From contig NC_003071.7 of NCBI RefSeq assembly GCF_000001735.4, positions 14,731,443 to 14,795,442 on the forward strand: a stretch of 64,000 bases of DNA, in the 5' to 3' direction. The position numbers and the translations under genes were made by a program. The stretch is from Arabidopsis thaliana. Its lineage: Eukaryota > Streptophyta > Magnoliopsida > Brassicales > Brassicaceae. The notes below the pieces were generated by a model. That model was not told the DNA's origin. It did no database searches and was given only the letters and a program-made list of their open reading frames with translations. Shown here piece after piece: positions 31,945 to 43,741 of this stretch; within the stretch, counting starts at the first letter, position 1; every line of letters starts with the position of its first letter.

Positions 31945-33603
31945 TCAAGCATAAGGAGCTTGACCAAGAACTGGTTCAAGCTCAGCCAATTGTTGCCTCA
32001 AAAAATTGTAGACAGACTCTGTAGAATCCGAAGCTATTCTAACCACAACTCCCTTTCCCTGCAACATATACAACTTTGATTAGCCATTTACAGTCTTTTA
32101 ATATTGTCTAGTTTTATGTAAAGCTATATATGGTTCACGGTTTCCTGATTGTAGGAAGTGGAAAGAAAGGATGATACCAACCTCAGGGCCGAAAGTGCTA
32201 CAGGAAGCTATAAACTCTGGTTTCATGAAGCGATTACGAGAGCTTGACTCAGACTTGTGTCTCCGAGAACTATAAGAGAGCTGTAATTGTTCTGACATCA
32301 TGTTTTTCACATTTTCTTGGACTTGCTTTTGGATTTCCTTCAGCTTTGCCCTTGATCCATTTTCAAACATATTTAGCAAAGATCCAAATTCTCATAGAGA
32401 GCACTACCAACTCTAAAACGTGTTCTAAATGTTTTGCAATTGCATACCCGAAGAGTATGACCATTGCTATAGCTTGATAGTCTTGCATCCGTTCGGCTAT
32501 GCTTTGGATGCTCCTCTTCTCTAGTAGCACCTGCAATGAATAAACCATTACCAAAGGAAGATCTAACCACGCTCATGAATGTTCTATCAATACTTCATAC
32601 ACGATTTGCAAGCGGGATTTTACTTGGTTTAAGGTAAACCATTCTCTACAAATCTGAAAGTGGGTATGAGATTTTAACTAACTGTGTCAAGGAATAAAGG
32701 GTGATCATCTTCCAGGTAGACGTTGTTGATGCTCTTATAAAACTCGAAATCCCATTTTTCGCCATTAGCGTGACGCCCGCTTGTGATCCAATCCACAAGG
32801 ACCAGATTGGAATCTGAAAGCAATCTAAAGATCTGTTTCTGATAGTACCGGGCAGTGGAGAAGCAAGTCACTGGATCTGGTATCACAACCAAAAGAGCTT
32901 CACTCCCGATTCTCGCCTACTGCACACAACAAACCGAAAGATCAATCAGGAACATGAATCAAAGAAAATGGTCCTATTCTATTGCAATAGCACTCTGTTC
33001 TACTAAGAAAGCTCAAAATGATTTTAGTAGAAATGTGAAAGAAACATTACTTCCAATATCTGTTCAGAACACTTTGATCCTATTGCCTTGTACACCTGTG
33101 TGAAATCACAAGATCCATCAACAGAAAGTCAACCACGTAGGATGAAATTAGTGTCCATTGCAAAGAGAGAGAAAAGCCCTAAATTGATTCAACCTTAGTA
33201 GAAGACTGCGTTGTAATAACTGCAGTGCATCCATCACCAATTGTGAATTCACATGAAATCGAATCGCCCTACATAATTTGAACAAGAACTAGATTGATTC
33301 AAGCGCATCGATGGCAAATTCATTAATAAAGAGACAGAGAAATAGGGAAATACAGAGACAATGCCGCCACCATAAGTGATACTGTAAATCCAGACAACGT
33401 CAGTTCCAGCAGGAGCTGCCTGAAAGTTCAGTGTCGCCGGAACTTTAATAACTAAAGATTGAAAATTCGAAACTGTGAACTCTACGTAGAGAGAGAGAGG
33501 AGACCTTGCTAGGAAGTAAGAACTTGAGAGGATACTTCGAGAAGCAGCTCGTAGCTGTAGATCTTCCTCCCACTTTCTCCACCACCACTTTCCCTGTCGC
33601 CAT
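31945..33603 (-). CDS. URED: urease accessory protein D (UreD)
   Basis: Eight exons in transcript order: 33603-33505, 33419-33354, 33268-33194, 33095-33051, 32916-32683, 32530-32448, 32350-32182, 32058-31945, giving 294 residues. Family hallmarks are the YGGGIVSGDSISCEFTIGDG core (split by an intron after GGGIVS), VTTQSSTKVYKA-like strand (here AVITTQSSTKVYKA), PDPVTCF and WITSGR. UreD binds apo-urease and, with UreF and UreG, inserts the two nickel ions; plants need it to recycle urea nitrogen in the cytosol. Two acceptors are judged by frame: exon 5 uses TAG six bases from CAG-TAG, and exon 7 uses AAG before GGCAAAGC. The ATG at 33603-33601 starts MATGKVVVEKVGG. Confidence 0.9.
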
Positions 33604-33904
33604 CTCTGATCTCTCTCCACACTGTCGTCGACTTTCTCACTCCAGTTTGAGTAGAAATGTTGAATATTTTATATGCAAATCTCATCAGTTTCTGGATGTA
33701 GAGAAAGATATGATTTTGGGTGAAAAATGTCAAATTTATAAGTAGGAACAGCTCTCAGGTTCTAATCATACATAAACTCGAACGCAATCCAAATTAATGT
33801 TACAACAGTTTTATTTCCCACTCTTTGTGTTTTGTTTGGTGGGTTTTCTTCTTCAGAAACTCTCTTGGATGTGTTTATAAGAGCAAAACTGGAGGGATGT
33901 GTCC

Positions 33905-36827
33905 TTAATGGCGGAAATGTCTAACGTTGGTGAAGAGCAGAGAGACTCCATACTTTTTGCAGCAATCAATAGCGTCTTGGTCTCTAATACTGCCTCCAGG
34001 TTCTGCTATCACTCCTATTCCCATCTGGCACGCCTCTTCCACCGCATCTTTCCAAGCTGCAATTCACACAACAACAAATTTCCAATTCAGAACGGCTAAC
34101 ATTTGTTGATTGATGAGTCATTTCAGACAGAAGAATGGTTTCGGAGAGAAAAATATATATACCGAATGGGAAGAATGCGTCACTGGCCAAGGCAGCTCCT
34201 TTAGCTTCCTCCCCAGCTTTCTTGAAAGCTATTCTCAGACTCTCTACTCGGTTTGGCTGTCCGCTTCCCATCCCCAGCATACAATTGTTCTATGAGCCAA
34301 CCCAAGAATCAGAATAAACTACTAGCAAACAAGTACAGAAAGAGAAACAAGAAAAGGAATCAGAGAGGAAAATCCAACCTTTGCTATCACAATGGCATTG
34401 CTCTTGACATGCTTAACGCAGAGCCAGGCAAATTTTGCATCCGCAAGTTCGCTTTCAGTCGGAGTTTTGTCTGAGACAGAATTGAAGCTGATGTCTTCTG
34501 GAGTTAAATCGTCCGAGTCCTGAGCCAACCAGCCGCCACCAACCTGTCTGAGCGATAGTTTCCCTTGGTCATTCTTTTTAGCTTCGAGGATCCTCAAAGT
34601 TTTTGATTTCCCTTTGAGGACTTCAAGACCTTTAGCAGTATACTTTGGAGCAACCACGATTTCATAAAACATTCTAGTTTCCCCGTCTGTTGGGCTCCTG
34701 AACTCTCGGATCTCCCTCGCAAGAACCTAGAGACAGTTACAGATCACTAAACAATTGAATAATGTATGGGACAACAGTAGTTTGACTTTTGATTACCTCG
34801 TCAACTTCAACATTGAAAGCTACAATGCCACCAAAGGCACTAACTGGGTCAGCTTTTACAGCTAGCCGGTAAGCCTCAAGAATATCATCACGAGAGGCCA
34901 CACCACAAGGATTTGTATGCTTCACGACTACACATGTTGGGTTTTCAAATTCCGACACACAGTTCCATGCAGCGTCAGCATCAAGATAGTTGTTGTATGA
35001 CATTTCCTGCTCACAGAAATAAATAGAAAAGTTAAACATAATAAGGCTTGAAAGCGAGGATAAGGATATAAATGGCAGTTTAAAACTATTTGCTCTGTAA
35101 ATTACACCGGACAGAAAAAGTAGCATACTTTCTTACCTTTCCATGATGCTGAATCGCTGTTGCGATACCACCGGCATTCACTTCAGCAAGGCTCTTATCA
35201 ACATAAAATGCAGCTTTTTGATGAGGATTTTCACCGTAACGAAGAGAACTCTTAAGTACAAGCGGAACTGTAAAGCTGGGAGGGAACTTCTCTTCTGAGA
35301 AAGACATGAATATCAATCAATGTAAGTTGCCAATTGCCATAACTAGTGTAAGGAGGATCACATAAAAACAATCACATACTTCCTTCAGTCTGCTTCCATA
35401 GCCATTCTGAAACCGCAGAATCATATGCAGCAACATGCTGAAAGGCCTTCCACGCAAGTTTTCTGCGGAATTGTTGGTCGCTCTGTCCTCCTTTGAGATA
35501 CTCCAAAACAGCTTGATAATCTCCTGAATCGACAACAATGAGAACGTCTTTGTGGTTCTGTTGAAAAAACAATAGAAAATATACATTTATAATCTTGAAA
35601 ATAATCTTGCAAGTGTAAAGAAAAAGTCTCATATGCACAGATATATGTATTACCTTAGCAGCTGCTCTAATCATAGCAGGGCCACCAATGTCAATGTTCT
35701 CAATCCCATCCTCAAAACTGATCCCACCTGGAGCAGTAACTTTTTCATAGAACGGGTACAAATTGACAACCACAACATCAAATGTACCTGTCATAGAATT
35801 AAAAAAAAAAAAGGTACAGTTAAACATAAGGAGACACTATAAATGACTTAGTCTCAAGCTTAATGTAGAGGATCAATCAAAGGTCAAAACTCACCAATCC
35901 CATGCTCATTAAGAGCTTCCATATGATGCTCCACATCCCTTCTAGCGAGGATACCACCATGTATGTTTGGATGCAAAGTTTTCACACGGCCATCAAGCTT
36001 TAAGAGAAGAAAAAAAAAAAGGAGAGCTAAGTTTAATATACTAAACTCAACAAAACAATGGTATAAACCAAAACTTAAATATAAATATCAGCGAGATCAC
36101 AAGACCAAAACTTTTAGCAAGAGCAGCGAGCATAAGAGAAAAGAAAAACATGCCATTTCTGGAAAATGAGTAAGCTTCTCCACTTTGGTCACAGAGACTC
36201 CAGCATTCTCCAAAGTAGAGGCAGTTCCTCCAGTAGAAACAATAGTGTATCTACACAAATATCAATGAAAAAAGGAATCATTTACATATAAGATAGAAAC
36301 AAAACCAAAATTTGTATAGTTCTAAGTAAGAGAGAGTTGTGAAGAACACATACCCCAATTCTTGCAGACCGTTGCCAAGAGAAGCCAAGTCCCTCTTGTC
36401 AGATAGAGATATCAAAGCTTGCTTCTCCCCTGATTCAATTAAAGCCCGATTATTTGAAAATCACTAAAACGTAACTGAAAATCGATCACTGAATTTGAAA
36501 TTGCAGCAAAAAGAAAAATTGTAAACCAGAGGAGCCTGAGGATTGCGGCTGATTCCTCTGAGCAGTCTGAGACTCTGCCATGGCTCGAACAGCAACGAAA
36601 CTTGGACACAGCGACGTACGATAGACCTGCTCATTGAAAATTCCACTAATATTAAAAAGTTTAGCAGAACATGAAACAAAGACACAAAGGAACACGTCCA
36701 CACACAGAGGAGAACTCACAGGCTGAGTAAAACGAAAAGGCGCGACGGATTTTTTGCGAAACAAGCCGCAGAGAATATCGCCGGAGCGAGCACTCACGGA
36801 GGTGGCGGTGGCGGCTGAGCTGAGCAT
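33905..36827 (-). CDS. bifunctional AICAR formyltransferase / IMP cyclohydrolase (PurH)
   Basis: Twelve exons in transcript order: 36827-36720, 36626-36527, 36429-36354, 36250-36154, 35997-35895, 35787-35654, 35557-35380, 35294-35137, 35006-34797, 34726-34379, 34289-34163, 34056-33905, giving 596 residues. The first about 65 residues are Ser/Ala/Arg-rich (plastid transit peptide). The MGS-like IMP cyclohydrolase domain begins [15 protein letters not shown] and includes [14 protein letters not shown] and [12 protein letters not shown]. The formyltransferase domain carries the catalytic [10 protein letters not shown] block and ends with RDQDAIDCC ... RHFRH. It catalyses the last two steps of de novo purine synthesis to IMP. 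Intron 4 (35998-36153) starts with GC, not GT. Recalled as At2g35040. Confidence 0.93.
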
Positions 36828-37360
36828 AGTAGTCTGATTTTGAAACAGTGTGTAGTGTTGAGCTCTGTTAGGTTTTGTGATTTTGCGGCTAATTTTGGAA
36901 ATAAATTAGAAAAAAAAATAAAAAAAAAAGGAAAATATGTAATTTATTATTGGCGTCAGGTGGAATTATGTATTTATTATTATGGCCTTGACAGTTAGAT
37001 TACACCTGGAATATTTGGAAAATTGGAATAAAGCTTCTCTTTTTATTTCCCCCAAAAATAAAACTAAACTATTTTAACTCCAAATTTTAAAAAATTTAGT
37101 AGAAACCAAAATTCTCAAGTGTAAACTAATTAGTAAGAAATAAAACTTTATTGGATCAGAGTGGTAATATTACAAAAGACTAACTATGGAGATGACGAAA
37201 GCTTCTTATGTTTTATATGATATTTTATTTGCTTTTCAGAATTTTAAATAATGTAAGTAGATAACAATTATTTTATTGGTAGGCATAATAGTTTTTTTCT
37301 CGAGAATATAGTTTTGTTTTTCGAATTGTCAAAATTAGAAGAGAGATTTTAAGGAAGGAC
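36828..37360. promoter_or_regulatory. divergent promoter interval purine gene / Raf-like kinase
   Basis: AT-rich head-to-head spacer. No TATA or site II motif stands out; A/T runs at 36908-36945 lie upstream of the purine gene. Confidence 0.35.
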
Positions 37361-38265
37361 TTGGCTTCTTCTCCTACTCATCGATCGTCAAACCGAGGAC
37401 GCTTCACAGTCTCTGGTGCCGCCTTTCCTGGTATAAACCTTTTTCTCTACTTCTCTCCTTCTTTGCTTACTCGTCTTCCTTTTAGGTGTATGCTGTTTTT
37501 GAATTTTGATCATTATTATCGAAAATCTCTGGATCCGATGTGTTTCCACCTGAATTTCGGGTAATGATACTCAGATCTTGCATTTTCTAGAGTTTCAGTG
37601 GTTTTGATGGCTTGATCGGCTTTTGTTTTTTGGTTGGGTAGAGGTTTTTAGCTCAGTTTTTGGTTCGAAATGACGCTTATTTGTTTCCTTTTTGAGGTTT
37701 GGAATTGTTTCACGGACTTGATTGAATTTTGGATTTAGTTCTATGTTTTGATCTGTTGATTTACACTCTCTCAAAGTTACGATGGGTTTGCTAATAGTTT
37801 GGTGAAGTTGATCGATTTTAGTTTCAGCGATTCCTGTTAGTTTAAACTTGAAGAGACTAGAAAGTAGTCATTTTAGCTAGTTTCATGTTGGAAAGTATGC
37901 ACAGTCAGATATTTGTACTGGATGATCTGTCCCTGCTAGAGTAAAGAGTTTTATTGGTTTGTATACCGAAAATGTTCCTTAAATAGTATGGTTTTCTGAG
38001 TTTTAGCCGTATGCTATTTTGGTTTTTTTGTTCTTGAATATGTTTGACTACTTGAGTAAAGTTACTCTTCTCCTATTTCAGGCACCTCAATGAGAGTTTG
38101 AGTTGTTCATGATAGAAGTCGTCCTGTTCTGCAGCCAAAACGTTAGAAATTTGCGAAGGATGCTTATGCAAAGATTTTACTTGGGTCATGATCATGATAT
38201 GTCGCCTACAAGCGTTTGTGAGGGAGCTTATGAACTAGATAGATAGACACCTTGAGAAAGAAAAC
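37361..38265 (+). other. 5' UTR with a leader intron of the Raf-like kinase
   Basis: A CG-richer leader exon ends near 37429 at a donor (CTTTCCTG then GTATAA). A T-rich intron-like stretch ends at the acceptor TCCTATTTCAG at 38071-38081, and a second leader exon 38082-38265 joins the coding exon. Leader introns of this size are common in Arabidopsis. The second leader exon contains the uORF listed next. Confidence 0.55.
38109..38246 (+). promoter_or_regulatory. 45-codon upstream ORF in the Raf-like kinase leader
   Basis: An ATG-initiated frame of 45 codons, starting MIEVVLFCSQNVRNL and ending MSPTSVCEGAYELDR then TAG, stops 19 bases before the kinase ATG. A four-codon frame (ATG at 38090) precedes it. 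Any ribosome scanning the spliced leader meets these first, so they should lower or condition kinase translation. Whether the peptide itself matters is unknown. Confidence 0.55.
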
Positions 38266-41200
38266 ATGGATCAAGCAAAAGGTTATGAACATGTTCGGTA
38301 TACTGCCCCTGACCCTAGAGATGAGGGACTTGGCTCCATTAATCAAAGGTTTTCCCACGACTCTTCAACTAATGTTAACACTTATGTACGACCTCCAGAT
38401 TATGGTGTTTCAACCCCTGCTCGGCCAGTGCTAAACTACTCAATACAGACCGGTGAAGAATTTGCTTTTGAGTTTATGAGAGATAGGGTTATTATGAAAC
38501 CGCAGTTCATCCCAAATGTGTATGGTGAGCACAGTGGTATGCCTGTTTCTGTTAACTTAAGTGCTCTGGGAATGGTTCATCCAATGTCAGAGAGTGGCCC
38601 TAACGCTACAGTGCTTAACATAGAAGAAAAACGTCAGAGCTTTGAGCACGAGAGGAAACCCCCTTCTAGAATTGAAGATAAGACCTATCATGAACTGGTC
38701 CAGTCAGCCCCAGTTATCTCTTCGAAAAATGATACTGGTCAAAGGCGTCATAGTTTGGTTTCTTCTAGAGCTTCTGATAGCTCTTTGAACCGTGCGAAGT
38801 TCTTGTGTAGTTTTGGTGGTAAAGTTATACCCCGCCCCAGAGATCAGAAACTTAGGTATGTAGGTGGTGAAACGCGTATCATACGGATTAGCAAGACTAT
38901 TTCTTTCCAAGAACTCATGCATAAAATGAAAGAAATATTTCCTGAAGCACGCACCATAAAATATCAGCTGCCAGGAGAGGATCTTGATGCCCTAGTCTCT
39001 GTATCTTCTGACGAGGATTTACAAAACATGATGGAAGAATGTATCGTGTTTGGTAATGGAGGATCTGAGAAGCCCAGGATGTTCTTGTTTTCAAGCAGTG
39101 ATATAGAGGAGGCTCAGTTTGTTATGGAACATGCAGAGGGTGATTCTGAGGTTCAGTATGTTGTTGCTGTCAATGGGATGGATCTAAGTTCACGGAGAAG
39201 TTCCCTTGGATTAAGTCCTCCCGGGAACAATTTGGATGAACTACTTCATGGGAATTTTGATAGGAAGATCGATCGGGCTGCTACAGAACCAGCAGTGGCT
39301 TCGCTTACTCCCTTAGCAGGTAATGAATCTTTACCAGCGAGCCAAACTTCTCAACCTGTAACAGGATTTTCTACTGGAAATGAGCCATTTTCACAGCCTT
39401 ATCTAGGACAACAATTGCAGTTCCCCGGACTTGGTAACCACCAAATTTACACGTCAGGTCACATGGCAAGCATAGGCTATATAGATGAGAAGAGGTCTGC
39501 TCCTTTACATGTTCAACCACAACCTCATTATATCCCGTATTCTGTGAATCCTGAAACACCTCTTGAAAGCCTGGTGCCCCACTATCCACAAAAACCTGAG
39601 CAAGGATTTTTGCGTGAGGAGCAGATCTTTCATGTACAAGATCCAGAAACTTCATCAAAAGAGGCCAAAATGAGAAGAGATGACTCATTTCAGAAGGTAA
39701 ATGATCATCCTATATCTACTGTCGAGAGCAATCTTTCAGCAAAGGAGCCAAAGATGAGGAGAGAATCCTCAACCCCAAGGGTCAATGAGTATCCTGTTTC
39801 TTCTATGCCTAGTGATTTAATAGTCCCAGATGACCTCCCGAAGGAAGAAGCTCCAATTGTCACACAAACATCTAGTTCAACACCAGATCCAAGTTCTTCA
39901 ACTCTCTCAGAGAAAAGTCTTAGGAAATCCGAGGACCATGTTGAGAACAATCTGTCAGCAAAGGAGCCAAAGATGAGAAAAGAACACTCCACCACAAGGG
40001 TCAATGAATATTCCGTTTCCTCTGTATCTAGTGATTCTATGGTCCCAGATCAAGCCCTCAAGGAAGAAGCTCCTATTTCCATGAAGATATCCAATTCAAC
40101 ACCAGATCCAAAATCCTTGGTTTATCCAGAAAAAAGTCTTAGAACATCCCAGGAGAAAACGGGTGCCTTCGATACAACAAATGAAGGCATGAAAAAGAAT
40201 CAGGACAATCAATTTTGTCTGCTTGGAGGATTCTCAGTATCTGGACATGGTACTTCAAATAATAGTTCATCTAATGTGAGCAATTTCGACCAGCCTGTGA
40301 CTCAGCAAAGAGTCTTTCATTCTGAGCGAACTGTACGAGATCCAACAGAAACTAACCGTTTGTCTAAATCTGATGATTCCCTTGCTTCTCAATTTGTAAT
40401 GGCTCAAACAACATCAGATGCTTTCCTGCCTATCAGCGAATCATCTGAAACTTCTCATGAAGCAAATATGGAGTCCCAGAATGTTCATCCTACTGCGCCA
40501 GTAATACCAGCTCCTGATAGCATCTGGACAGCCGAGGGTAGTATGTCACAGTCTGAAAAAAAAAACGTGGAAACTAACACCCCGGAGCATGTAAGTCAGA
40601 CAGAGACTTCAGCAAAGGCTGTTCCACAAGGACACAATGAGAAGGGGGATATAGTTGTTGATATAAATGATAGGTTTCCTCGTGAGTTTCTTGCTGATAT
40701 ATTAAAAACGAAAGAGTCTCTGAACTTCCCTGGATTAGGGCCATTGCATGCCGATGGAGCTGGTGTGAGTTTAAATATTCAGAATAATGACCCTAAAACT
40801 TGGTCGTATTTTCGAAATTTGGCGCAGGATGAGTTTGAGAGGAAGGATCTATCCCTTATGGATCAGGACCACCCTGGATTTCCCACTTCCATGACTAACA
40901 CCAACGGAGTTCCTATTGATTATAGCTACCCACCATTGCAGTCTGAGAAAGTTGCCTCAAGTCAGATACATCCACAAATCCACTTTGATGGAAATATCAA
41001 GCCAGATGTGTCTACCATTACCATACCTGATTTGAACACAGTAGACACACAAGAAGATTACAGTCAGTCACAAATCAAAGGTGCTGAAAGCACGGATGCA
41101 ACTCTGGTAAGCTTATTGTATTCAACCTAAATATGGAAAATCTAATAATTTCACTACTGGCAACGTCTCAACTGATATTTTTCTAATTTCCATAAATTTG

Positions 41201-43354
41201 ATATGTAGAATGCTGGAGTTCCTCTTATTGACTTTATGGCTGCGGATAGTGGCATGAGGTCTCTGCAGGTATGCATTTGTCAGCGTATGGCTTAACAATT
41301 TTACAAGCTGTTGCATTTGCCCTCTCTTTTTTAACCAGATACATACAACGACTGAGCCACCACCATTAGTGAACTGGACAGCATCACAACATAGGGCCTG
41401 AATAGTTGTTCTAGTGATTTTAAAACCCTAAGTACTCTTAAGCAGTACAGACCCTAAGTACCAGAAGGACTTTTATATTATGTCAACCAAGTTATGACTT
41501 TCCAATGCAACCTTTTAGCTGTCTTTCTGTTTTTGGTATTCGTCTGTTCTTGTTTAAAGGACTTTTGTAGAATAGGTATAATGTACCCCATTGGCAGGTG
41601 AAATCATTGGAACCTTAGAAATCTTTTGTCAATCTTGCTCCTGGTTTTCTCACTGATGGAGAAAAAATAAAGCGACTGTATCCATTTTGTCTTCTGTTTC
41701 AGGTCATTAAAAATGACGACTTGGAAGAACTGAAGGAATTAGGTTCTGGTACTTTTGGAACTGTTTATCACGGAAAATGGAGGGGTACAGATGTTGCTAT
41801 CAAGCGAATAAAAAGGAGCTGTTTTATTGGTCGTTCATCTGAACAAGAGAGATTGGTGAGCTTTCTCTCTGAAGGAGTTAAGGTTTCTGGTTGTATAAGT
41901 ACATTGGCCACTGCGTGGTTCTGCCAAATTAAATTATCTTTATGCTTTAGGGTAACTAGAGTACTGCTAGAAGAACACTACTACTATCTGACCCCACAAT
42001 TGACCTTTTAGTTGTCCATTTTTCTTTAGGGTAGATGCTTGTTATGAGCAAGAAGTTGGCATTCTCTGTAGAATCTTACTTGATTTCTCATTCAGTGCAG
42101 AAACATGACTCTTTCTTTCGAGAAAGTTGCATTAGTTTAATTGGTTTTCAGTTTCACCAACCACTGCTTGAAAATTTCAGACCTCGGAGTTCTGGCATGA
42201 AGCAGAAATTCTTTCAAAGCTTCATCATCCAAATGTTATGGCATTTTACGGCGTAGTGAAAGATGGACCAGGAGGAACTTTAGCTACAGTGACAGAGTAC
42301 ATGGTCAATGGATCGCTCAGGCATGTTCTGCTCAGCAACAGGTAATTATTTAATACAGCTCGTCGGAATCCTTGCTTCCTCAAGATAGCTCTAGTTTATA
42401 CCAATTCAATTTTGGCAATTACAGGCACCTTGATCGACGTAAGCGACTTATCATTGCAATGGACGCAGCTTTTGGGATGGAATATTTGCACTCAAAGAGC
42501 ATAGTGCATTTCGATTTGAAGTGTGATAACTTGCTTGTCAACTTAAAGGATCCCGCCCGTCCCATATGCAAGGTGACTTTCTAGGACAGTTTTAGAACAT
42601 AATGATGCAACATTTTCATTTTCTTTTGTTTATGTAACAAAGAGATGATGCTTTATGCAGGTTGGTGATTTTGGTCTGTCAAAGATAAAAAGAAACACTT
42701 TGGTCACTGGCGGTGTAAGGGGAACCCTCCCTTGGATGGCTCCCGAGCTACTTAGTGGAAGCAGCAGCAAAGTTTCTGAAAAGGTATGAGTCCCTAACAT
42801 TCTTGTGCAAGTAAATGACTTGCAATGCTCTCAAATTAGTTGTTGGTAATGGTAGATGAAAAACAAATATAACCCCTTTTTGTACTTATTTAGTTTCAAT
42901 GCCCTTTACATGATTTTGCAAGTAATATCGCCATGGATACTTCATTTACACACAGGTTGATGTGTTCTCTTTCGGAATTGTCTTATGGGAAATTCTTACC
43001 GGTGAGGAACCCTACGCCAATATGCATTATGGGGCAATAATCGGTAAGCCTGGGCTAATGCACCATAACATCCCTATACACATTCAGTTCTGACTTCACG
43101 CTTTGCAGAAGTCTGAATCTCTTACCATTTGTTACTCGTGTGACAAAATTGTAGGAGGCATAGTGAACAATACATTGAGACCAACCGTGCCAAACTACTG
43201 TGACCCGGAGTGGAGAATGCTGATGGAGCAGTGTTGGGCTCCTGACCCATTTGTTCGACCTGCGTTCCCGGAAATAGCCAGACGTCTCCGCACCATGTCC
43301 TCCTCTGCGGTCCACACAAAACCACACGCTGTCAACCACCAAATCCACAAGTAA
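38266..43354 (+). CDS. RAF24: PB1-domain Raf-like MAPKKK (B4 group, RAF24)
   Basis: Eight exons: 38266-41106, 41209-41268, 41703-41855, 42181-42341, 42425-42572, 42661-42783, 42956-43043, 43155-43354, giving 1257 residues. A PB1 domain (about 180-270; [19 protein letters not shown] ... [14 protein letters not shown]) is followed by a long Ser/Thr/Pro-rich disordered middle, then a C-terminal kinase. The kinase has the glycine loop [20 protein letters not shown] lysine, catalytic loop [11 protein letters not shown] (HFD instead of HRD), DFG in VGDFGLSK and APE in WMAPELL. B4 Raf-like kinases act in osmotic-stress signalling and activate subclass I SnRK2s. A 73-residue block is tandemly repeated (see findings). 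The leader carries a uORF. Recalled as At2g35050. Confidence 0.92.
39730..40167 (+). repeat. in-frame 219-base tandem repeat inside the Raf-like kinase exon
   Basis: Two copies start at 39730 and 39949 ([10 protein letters not shown] in each), period 219 bases or 73 residues, diverged but aligned over most of their length ([17 protein letters not shown] vs [32 protein letters not shown] vs [15 protein letters not shown]). A partial third relative ([15 protein letters not shown]) starts at about 39658, 28 codons upstream. Confidence 0.8.
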
Positions 43355-43741
43355 TCTATCAATTTATTATTGCTGGTACGTAAATCGTAAAAAATGGTTT
43401 GTGTATAAAATATTTCCTTGCTGCTTCTTTCGGATTTGAGTGCTACAGTTTCAAGGATTGGTGTTGATTTGTACAAGAAACCCTAAAAGCACATATTGTA
43501 TAGCCATTTTCATTATCATTGAGTGTAAGTAAATTGTTTTTTTTGGTACAAAGACTTGGACCTTCTTTCAATAAAATAAGATCAATCTAATGTATATGTA
43601 TGGTTTTTGTTTTAATAGCTGATAAAATAGTCATTCCATTGTTTGTTTAATAACTTGGCAAACCCAAAATTTTGATATAACTATACAACATCATAGACAT
43701 TACATACAAACAGAATATAACAACACATACATATACATATA
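43355..43741. other. convergent 3' spacer
   Basis: 3' UTRs of the kinase (+) and KUP11 (-), AT-rich, with AATAAA-like signals (43569 region). No gene seen. Confidence 0.4.
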
